Source: Variovorax paradoxus
GTDB taxonomy: Bacteria; Pseudomonadota; Gammaproteobacteria; Burkholderiales; Burkholderiaceae_C
NCBI RefSeq assembly: GCF_022009635.1
Contig: NZ_CP091716.1
Location: 5,601,501 to 5,665,500 of the forward strand
Direction of reading: 5' to 3'
DNA: 64,000 bases
Part shown: positions 58,218 to 64,000 of the stretch, one piece after another
How the letters are laid out: each line of letters begins with the position of its first letter
Numbering within the stretch: the first letter of the stretch is position 1
The notes under the pieces: model-generated
Database searches by the model: none
What the model was told of the DNA's origin: nothing
Seen by the model: the letters and a program-made list of their open reading frames with translations, nothing else
Position numbers and translations under genes: made by a program

Positions 58218-59954
58218 ATGAGCACGGCGGCACCCGCCGGCGAGTTGCCGGCGGCCGGAAACGGCCTGCCACCGATCCTGGAACGCCTTCGCGCGCAGCC
58301 CAAGCTGCCGCTGATCGTCGGCGGCGCGGCCCTGGTGGCCGCGGCCGCCGCGTTCGCGCTGTGGAGCCGCGGGCCCGACTACAAGGTGCTCTATACCAAT
58401 GTGTCGGACCGCGACGGTGGCGCGATCATCGCGTCGCTGCAGCAGATGAACGTGCCCTACAAGTTCGCCGAAGGCGGCGGCGCGATTCTGATCGCCGGAG
58501 ACAAGGTCGCGGAAACGCGCCTCAAGCTCGCGGCCCAGGGCTTGCCCAAGGCCGGCGGCGTCGGCTTCGAACTGATGGACAACCAGAAGTTCGGCACCAG
58601 CCAGTTCGCCGAGCAGGTCAATTACCAGCGCGGGCTGGAAGGCGAGCTGGCGCGCTCCATCGAATCGATCGGCAGCATCGAGTCGGCCCGGGTGCACCTG
58701 GCGCTGCCCAAGCCCTCGCTCTTCGTGCGCGACCAGAAGAAGCCCTCGGCCTCCGTGGTGCTGAACCTGATGCGCGGACGCAGCATCGACGAAGGTCAGG
58801 TCAGCGCCATCGTGCACATGGTCTCCAGCAGCGTGCCCGACCTCGACGCCAAGAGCGTTACGGTGGTCGACCAGCGCGGCAACCTGCTGTCTTCCGCGCG
58901 CGGCACCGACCGCGGGCTGGACGTGAGCCAGCTCAAGTATGCGCAGGAGATCGAGCAGAACTACATCCGCCGCATCGAGGCCATCCTGCAACCCATCGTG
59001 GGCGCGAACAACGTGCGCGCGCAGGTGGCGGCCGAGATCGATTTCTCGGTGGTGGAACACACCGACGAGAAGTACAAGCCCAACCAGGACCCGGCCCAGG
59101 CCGCCGTGCGCAGCCAGCAGTCGAGCGAGTCGGCGCAGCACAACGGCGCCCCGCCCGGCGGCGTGCCCGGCGCGCTGACCAACCAGCCGCCGGTGAACCC
59201 GACGGCGCCCATCGTCGGCCCGCGCGCGCCCAATGCCCCCGGCACCCCGCCACCCGGAACGCCTGGCGCGCCCGGCACCCCCGGCGCCCAGGGCGCGACC
59301 ACCGCCTCCACCGCAGGCGCGGCCACCGGCCCGAGCAGCACCCGCAAGGACACCACCACCAACTACGAGCTCGACCGCACCATCCGCCACGTGCAGCAGG
59401 CTGCCGGCGGCGTGAAGCGGCTGTCGGTCGCGGTGGTCGTGAACAACCGCGACGCGACCGATGCCGCTGGCAAGGTCAACAGCCGCGCGCTCACGCCGGC
59501 CGAGCTGGAGCAGATCCGCAACCTCGCCAAGGAAGCCATGGGCTTCAGCCAGGACCGCGGCGACTCGCTCAACGTGGTCAACAGCGCCTTCGCCCGCGAC
59601 GCCGACAGCGGCCCCGCACCCGAAGTGCCGTTCTGGCGCGACCGCGAGAACATCGAGATCGGCAAGACGGTGGGCCAGTACCTGTTCTATGCGCTGCTCG
59701 CACTGTTCGCCTGGCTGGCCGTGCTGCGGCCGCTGACGCGCCGCCATGCGCCCGCCGCGCCGACCCCGGTGCCGGTGGCCGAGCAGGAGCCGGCCGTCGA
59801 ACCCGATGTCAACGCGCAGTCGGCCGAGGAAAGCCTGCGCGAACGCGAGGCCAACCGCAAGAAGGCCGACATGGACTATGCCCACCAGATCGGCGACAAG
59901 GATCCCAAACTGGTGGCCGCCCTGATCCAGCACTGGATGAACACCGATGAGTAG
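58218..59954 (+). CDS. fliF: Flagellar MS-ring protein FliF
   Basis: 578 residues. First membrane segment at about 33-50 (LIVGGAALVAAAAAFALW), periplasmic ring-building motifs with DYKVLYTNVSDRDGGAI and ESARVHLALPKPSLFVRDQKKPSASV, a Pro/Gly/Ala-rich loop (about 310-370), and the second membrane segment near 485-505 (LFYALLALFAWLAVL), followed by the FliG-binding tail. Forms the MS ring. Overlaps fliG by 8 bases. Confidence 0.97.
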   Translation: MSTAAPAGELPAAGNGLPPILERLRAQPKLPLIVGGAALVAAAAAFALWSRGPDYKVLYTNVSDRDGGAIIASLQQMNVPYKFAEGGGAILIAGDKVAETRLKLAAQGLPKAGGVGFELMDNQKFGTSQFAEQVNYQRGLEGELARSIESIGSIESARVHLALPKPSLFVRDQKKPSASVVLNLMRGRSIDEGQVSAIVHMVSSSVPDLDAKSVTVVDQRGNLLSSARGTDRGLDVSQLKYAQEIEQNYIRRIEAILQPIVGANNVRAQVAAEIDFSVVEHTDEKYKPNQDPAQAAVRSQQSSESAQHNGAPPGGVPGALTNQPPVNPTAPIVGPRAPNAPGTPPPGTPGAPGTPGAQGATTASTAGAATGPSSTRKDTTTNYELDRTIRHVQQAAGGVKRLSVAVVVNNRDATDAAGKVNSRALTPAELEQIRNLAKEAMGFSQDRGDSLNVVNSAFARDADSGPAPEVPFWRDRENIEIGKTVGQYLFYALLALFAWLAVLRPLTRRHAPAAPTPVPVAEQEPAVEPDVNAQSAEESLREREANRKKADMDYAHQIGDKDPKLVAALIQHWMNTDE

Positions 59955-60945
59955 TGAACTGGGAACCCGCAAGAGCGCCATCTTGCTGATGGCGCTGGGC
60001 GAAGACCGCGCCGCCGCCGCACTGCACCAGCTGCCCACCTCCGAGGTGCAGGCGCTGGGCCTGGCGATGTCGAAGCTGACGTCCGTCTCCAAGGAAGAGC
60101 TGGCCGCCGTGCTGGCCGAATTCCGCGAGGAGACGGAGCAGCTGTCGGCACTGCACCTGGGCTCGACCAGCTACATCCGCGCGGTGCTGAAGAAGGCGCT
60201 GGGCGACGACCGCGCCAGCAACCTGCTGGAAGACATCCTGCAGCCCGACGAGCCGCGCGGCGGCATCGAGCGGCTCAACGAGCTCGAGGCCGGCGAAGTG
60301 GCCGAGCTCATTCGCGACGAGCATCCGCAGATCCTCGCGACGTTGGTGGTGCACCTGGACCGCATGAAGGCTTCCGAAGTGCTCGAGAAGCTGCCCACCC
60401 GCCTGCGCCACGACGTGATCATGCGGGTGGCCACCCTCGGCGGCGTGCAGCCCTCGGCGCTGAAGGAGCTGACCGACGTGCTGACCGAAATGCTCGCGGG
60501 CCAGGGCGTGCGACGCAACCGCCTGGGCGGCGTGCGCACGGCGGCCGAGATCGTCAACCTGATGAGCACCGCGGTGGAAGAAGAAGCCATCGCCCATGTG
60601 CGCGAAAAGGACGAGGCGCTGGCACAGCGCATCGTCGACGAGATGTTCGTGTTCGAGAACCTGCTGGGCCTCGAAGACCGCAGCATCCAGCGCCTGCTCA
60701 AGGACATCGAGTCCGACTCGCTCATCATCGCGCTCAAGGGCGCGCCGATGGAGCTGCGCGACAAGTTCCTCAACAACATGTCGCAACGCGCCGCCGAAAC
60801 GCTGCGCGAGGACATGGAGCTGCGCGGTCCCGTGCGCGTGTCGCAGGTCGAGACCGAACAGAAGGCCATCCTGCAGGTCGCCCGCCGTCTGGCGGAGGCC
60901 GGCGAAATCGTGATTGCTGCACCTGGCACCGATGACTTCGTCTGA
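59947..60945 (+). CDS. fliG: Flagellar motor switch protein FliG
   Basis: 332 residues with N, middle and C domains. EHPQ-type motif IRDEHPQILATLVVHLD and the torque helix region (DRSIQRLLKDIESDSLIIALKGAPMELRDKFLNNMSQRAAETLREDMELRGPVR) are intact, with the charged residues that face MotA. It couples stator work to rotation and switching. Overlaps fliF by 8 and fliH by 14 bases. Confidence 0.97.
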   Translation: MSSELGTRKSAILLMALGEDRAAAALHQLPTSEVQALGLAMSKLTSVSKEELAAVLAEFREETEQLSALHLGSTSYIRAVLKKALGDDRASNLLEDILQPDEPRGGIERLNELEAGEVAELIRDEHPQILATLVVHLDRMKASEVLEKLPTRLRHDVIMRVATLGGVQPSALKELTDVLTEMLAGQGVRRNRLGGVRTAAEIVNLMSTAVEEEAIAHVREKDEALAQRIVDEMFVFENLLGLEDRSIQRLLKDIESDSLIIALKGAPMELRDKFLNNMSQRAAETLREDMELRGPVRVSQVETEQKAILQVARRLAEAGEIVIAAPGTDDFV

Positions 60946-61750
60946 CACCAACAGCGCATTCGGCGACTCGCGCGAACGCCTCGCCGCCATCCACGCCGCC
61001 GCGCGCCATGCGGCGGCCCCAGCCAAGCCCGCGCTCTCGGCCTGGGAGCGCTGGGAAATGGGCACGCTCGACGGCGGCAAGCCGCCGGCCAGGCGCAAGG
61101 CCGCCGAACGCAACGGACAGCACGGCAATGCCAACGGCAGCGCCCTCGCCCTGCCGCCCGCGCCGCCGCCCGCTCCCAAGATCGACCTGGCCGAGCTGGC
61201 CCGCATCCGCAAGGACGCACGCGCCGCCGGCGAGGCCGACGGCCGCGCCGCGGGGCTGGCCGAAGGCCGCAAGACCGGCCACACCGAAGGCCTGGCCACC
61301 GGCCTGGCCGCCGCCAGCGTGCATGCGGAACGCCTGCGCGCACTGGCGCAGTCGCTGCCCGACGCGCTGCACCGCGCCGAAAGCGAACTGGCCGAGACCG
61401 TGCTGGCGCTTGCGCTCGACGTGGCACGCCAGGTGGTGCACCGCACGCTGAAGACCGACCCCGAATGGGTGCTGCCGGTGGTGCGCGACATGCTGAACAC
61501 CGAGCCCGCATTGCGCGGCGAACCGCGCCTGCTGCTGCACCCCGACGATGTCGCGCTGGTGCGCAACAGCCTGGGCGAGGAAATCGAGGCCGCCGGCTGG
61601 CAGATGCGCGCCGACGACCACATCGAACGCGGCGGCTGCCGCGTGCAGTCGGCCAACGGCGAACTCGACGGCACGCTGCAGACCCGCTGGAAGCGCGTGG
61701 CCGCCGCCGTGCGCGGCACCGGCGACGACGGCGAAGCCGAGACCTTCTGA
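60932..61750 (+). CDS. fliH: Flagellar assembly protein FliH
   Basis: 272 residues from the ATG at 60932. An acidic N-terminal region with [11 protein letters not shown], a GxxxG-like repeat region ([30 protein letters not shown], glycine every four residues) typical of FliH, and the C-terminal domain ([28 protein letters not shown]). It regulates the FliI ATPase and links it to the C ring. Confidence 0.93.
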   Translation: MTSSDTNSAFGDSRERLAAIHAAARHAAAPAKPALSAWERWEMGTLDGGKPPARRKAAERNGQHGNANGSALALPPAPPPAPKIDLAELARIRKDARAAGEADGRAAGLAEGRKTGHTEGLATGLAAASVHAERLRALAQSLPDALHRAESELAETVLALALDVARQVVHRTLKTDPEWVLPVVRDMLNTEPALRGEPRLLLHPDDVALVRNSLGEEIEAAGWQMRADDHIERGGCRVQSANGELDGTLQTRWKRVAAAVRGTGDDGEAETF

Positions 61751-61755
61751 GCGCC

Positions 61756-63225
61756 ATGCAGACCGCCACCGCCGCCAATCCCCATCTGCAGACCGTGCGC
61801 GCCGCGCTGGAAAAAGCGCGCGGCAATGTCGCGCGCTGCGAAACCACCACCGCCTCGGGCCGCCTCACGCGCGCCGTCGGGCTGGTGCTCGAAGCGGTCG
61901 GCCTGCAACTGCCCGTGGGCAGCGACTGCCTGATCGAGCTGCCGCCCGGCAACGCACAGCGCTATGCCGAAGCGGAAGTCGTGGGCTTCGCCGGCGACCG
62001 CCTGTTCCTGATGTCCCAGACCGAAGTGGCGGGCCTGCTGCCCGGCGCGCGCGTGTTCGCGCGGCCCGGCGCGCTGGAGCCCGGCGCCAGCGGCGACGCC
62101 CACACCAAGCGCCTGCCGGTGGGCGAAGGCATGCTCGGCCGCGTGGTCGACGCGGCCGGCCGCCCGCTCGACGGACTGGGCCCGCTCGACGTGGCGCGCA
62201 AGGTGCCGCTGAGCTCGCCGCCCATCAACCCGCTGTCGCGCGCGCCGATCGATTCGGTGCTCGACGTCGGCGTGCGCGCCATCAACGCCATGCTCACCGT
62301 CGGCCGCGGCCAGCGCATGGGCCTGTTCGCCGGCTCCGGCGTGGGCAAGAGCGTGCTGCTGGGCATGATGGCCCGCTACACCAGCGCCGAAGTCATCGTG
62401 GTCGGCCTGATCGGCGAACGCGGCCGCGAAGTGAAGGATTTCATCGAGAACACGCTGGGCGAGGAAGGCCTGGCGCGCGCCGTGGTGGTGGCCGCGCCGG
62501 CCGACAACTCGCCGCTGCTGCGCCTGCAGGGCGCGGCCTACGCCACCTGCCTGGCCGAGTACTTCCGCGACCGCGGCAAGGACGTGCTGCTCATCATGGA
62601 CTCGCTCACCCGCTATGCGATGGCGCAGCGCGAGATCGCGCTGGCCGTGGGCGAGCCGCCCGCCACCAAAGGCTACCCGCCTTCGGTGTTCGCGCGGCTG
62701 CCCGCGCTGGTGGAGCGCGCCGGCAACGGCTCGCGCGACGCGCAGGGCCGCGGCGGCTCCATCACCGCCTTCTACACGGTGCTGTCCGAAGGCGATGACC
62801 AGCAGGACCCGATCGCCGACTCGGCGCGCGCCATTCTCGACGGGCACGTGGTGCTCTCGCGCACGCTGGCCGAGGCCGGGCACTACCCGGCCATCGACAT
62901 CGAGGCCTCCATCAGCCGCGCCATGACCGCGCTGATTCCGTCGTCGCAATTCGACGTGGTGCGCCGCTTCAAGCAGATGCTGTCGCGCTACCAGCGCAAC
63001 CGCGACCTGATCAGCGTGGGCGCCTACGCGCCCGGCCACGACCTGCAGCTGGACAAGGCCATCGCGATGTACCCGCGCATCGAGGCCTTCCTGCAGCAGT
63101 CGATGGACGAGCGCACCGGCTACGAAGACGCGATCGCGCAGCTCGAGCACCTGTTCGAGGCCGAGCCCGCATCCACGCAAGGCTTCGATTCCAGGACATC
63201 CAACACCAAGAGATTCCAGACATGA
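61756..63225 (+). CDS. fliI: Flagellum-specific ATPase FliI
   Basis: 489 residues. Walker A AGSGVGKS at 192-199, [14 protein letters not shown], Walker [20 protein letters not shown], and [21 protein letters not shown], all typical of the F1-beta-like export ATPases. It energises loading of export substrates. Five bases after fliH; overlaps fliJ by 4 bases. Confidence 0.97.
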   Translation: MQTATAANPHLQTVRAALEKARGNVARCETTTASGRLTRAVGLVLEAVGLQLPVGSDCLIELPPGNAQRYAEAEVVGFAGDRLFLMSQTEVAGLLPGARVFARPGALEPGASGDAHTKRLPVGEGMLGRVVDAAGRPLDGLGPLDVARKVPLSSPPINPLSRAPIDSVLDVGVRAINAMLTVGRGQRMGLFAGSGVGKSVLLGMMARYTSAEVIVVGLIGERGREVKDFIENTLGEEGLARAVVVAAPADNSPLLRLQGAAYATCLAEYFRDRGKDVLLIMDSLTRYAMAQREIALAVGEPPATKGYPPSVFARLPALVERAGNGSRDAQGRGGSITAFYTVLSEGDDQQDPIADSARAILDGHVVLSRTLAEAGHYPAIDIEASISRAMTALIPSSQFDVVRRFKQMLSRYQRNRDLISVGAYAPGHDLQLDKAIAMYPRIEAFLQQSMDERTGYEDAIAQLEHLFEAEPASTQGFDSRTSNTKRFQT

Positions 63226-63677
63226 CACGCAAGCTCCCCCTCGGCATGCTGATCGACCTGGCGCACACGCAGACCGACGATGCTGCGCGGCGCCTGGGCG
63301 CACTGCAGAGCGCGCACCTCAACGCCAGCCAGAAGCTGGAACTGCTGCTGCAATACCGGCAGGACTATCACGACCAGCTCGATGCGCTGATGCGCGGCGG
63401 CCTGCCCTCTTCGCAGTGGCGCAACTACCGCAACTTCCTGGGCACGCTGGACGGCGCCATCGAGCAGCAGCGCGCCATCGCCGCGCAGACCGAGACCCGG
63501 CTCGACAACGGCCGCACCGACTGGCAACACCAGAAGCGCCGCCTGAGTTCGTTCGACACCCTGGCCGAGCGCGTGCGCATGCAGGAGCTGATGGCCGAAG
63601 CCAAGCGCGAGCAGCGCGACAGCGACGAGCGCGCGGCGCGCAAGTTCTTCGACCGCGCGTCGCACCCGACCCTTTGA
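63222..63677 (+). CDS. fliJ: Flagellar export protein FliJ
   Basis: 151 residues, almost wholly predicted coiled coil ([36 protein letters not shown]...). FliJ acts as the stalk of the FliHI ATPase and escorts chaperones. The start overlaps the end of fliI by 4 bases, as is usual in this operon. Confidence 0.94.
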   Translation: MTRKLPLGMLIDLAHTQTDDAARRLGALQSAHLNASQKLELLLQYRQDYHDQLDALMRGGLPSSQWRNYRNFLGTLDGAIEQQRAIAAQTETRLDNGRTDWQHQKRRLSSFDTLAERVRMQELMAEAKREQRDSDERAARKFFDRASHPTL

Positions 63678-63693
63678 ATCTCCAGGAAACGAC

Positions 63694-64000
63694 ATGCCAC
63701 CCATGATCACGCCCTCCGTCGTCGCCAACGGGTCTTCGGCGCCTTCGTCTGCCGCGCAGGCCGGCCAGCGCGGCCGTGGCACGGACGACGCGCAAGGCGC
63801 CAGCTTCGGCGCCGCACTCGACCGCTCGCGGGCCGGCAACCGCAATGCCGCCGCATCGCGGGACGGCGCCGCGCCGTCCACCGACATCGCCTCCGCCGAC
63901 CGCAAGACCGTGCGCAAGCCGGGCACCGATGAAGACACCAAGGACGCCCCGCTGCCGGCCGACCCGAACCTCGCGTTCCTCGCGCCGGCGCACACGCCGC
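63694..64000 (+). CDS. fliK: Flagellar hook-length control protein FliK, N-terminal part, runs off window
   Basis: 102 codons are visible, starting MPPMITPSVVANGSSAPSS with AGGAAAC five bases before the ATG. The sequence is low-complexity, rich in Ala, Asp, Ser and Pro, as in FliK N-termini, and the position after fliJ is where fliK lies in fliFGHIJK operons. The diagnostic C-terminal domain is outside the window, so the call rests mainly on position. If correct, it is the second FliK-type gene in this region besides 51563-52867. Confidence 0.78.
   Translation, partial: MPPMITPSVVANGSSAPSSAAQAGQRGRGTDDAQGASFGAALDRSRAGNRNAAASRDGAAPSTDIASADRKTVRKPGTDEDTKDAPLPADPNLAFLAPAHTP

Noticed and set aside
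1..64000. CRISPR arrays, tRNA and rRNA genes, complete insertion sequences
   Set aside because: I looked for regularly spaced repeats, cloverleaf-type sequences and transposase motifs and saw none; short RNA genes could still be missed by eye.

Overview
The window is high-GC bacterial DNA (about two thirds G+C by eye) with the gene content and order of a motile betaproteobacterium of the order Burkholderiales. A Variovorax-like Comamonadaceae member is the best guess, from protein similarity recalled from memory and from the style of the intergenic repeats; no search was run. No rRNA, tRNA or CRISPR array was seen. Most space is coding, on both strands, and several start codons are TTG or GTG.

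Layout. 1-1545: a partial beta-propeller gene and an ECF sigma/anti-sigma pair, transcribed divergently from two promoters of matching sequence. 1573-2826: an MFS efflux-type permease. 2957-8933: a complete urea ABC transporter operon urtABCDE on the minus strand, with REP-like hairpins at its two non-overlapping junctions. 9050-11523: a MazG-type pyrophosphohydrolase, a lower-GC islet with a thioredoxin-fold protein, and a PHB-depolymerase-type esterase. 11570-11930: a dispersed 95-bp repeat joined to a 267-bp branched palindromic element with 32-bp terminal inverted repeats, whose end supplies the stop codon of ppk2. 11928-15691: polyphosphate kinase 2, a divergent PiT phosphate transporter and a CorA-family channel. 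15789-20332: a housekeeping run (PHP phosphoesterase, DMT permease, YciO/TsaC-like protein, site-2 protease, trpS). 20407-22567: a response regulator and a membrane histidine kinase arranged tail to tail. 22745-26582: a small membrane protein, an FAD oxidoreductase with a Bug-type binding protein, and a divergent LysR regulator. 26597-31319: a sugar-acid (idonate/gluconate-type) catabolic cluster under a LacI-family regulator, with four matching operator-like sites. 31279-33240: a GH15 glycosidase.

33264-64000 is a large flagellar and chemotaxis region. The minus strand reads flhDC, motAB, cheA, an HDOD gene, cheRDBYZ, flhBAF, flhG and fliA. Upstream of flhDC lies a second minus-strand run: fliC with a clear sigma-28 promoter, flaG, fliD, fliS, fliT, a FliK-like gene and a short FlhB-like gene. 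fliE (minus) diverges from fliFGHIJK (plus), which runs off the window end. FlhDC is the class-I master regulator, FliA the sigma factor for late genes, FlhF/FlhG control flagellar number and placement, and Che proteins control switching. No cheW or chemoreceptor gene is present in the window.

The observations most worth following up are the shared operators of the sugar-acid cluster, the branched palindromic element, the paired ECF promoters, the FlhF with a 425-residue C-terminal extension next to a FlhG lacking P-loop lysines, and the AT-rich flhDC leader with a 19-bp palindrome.
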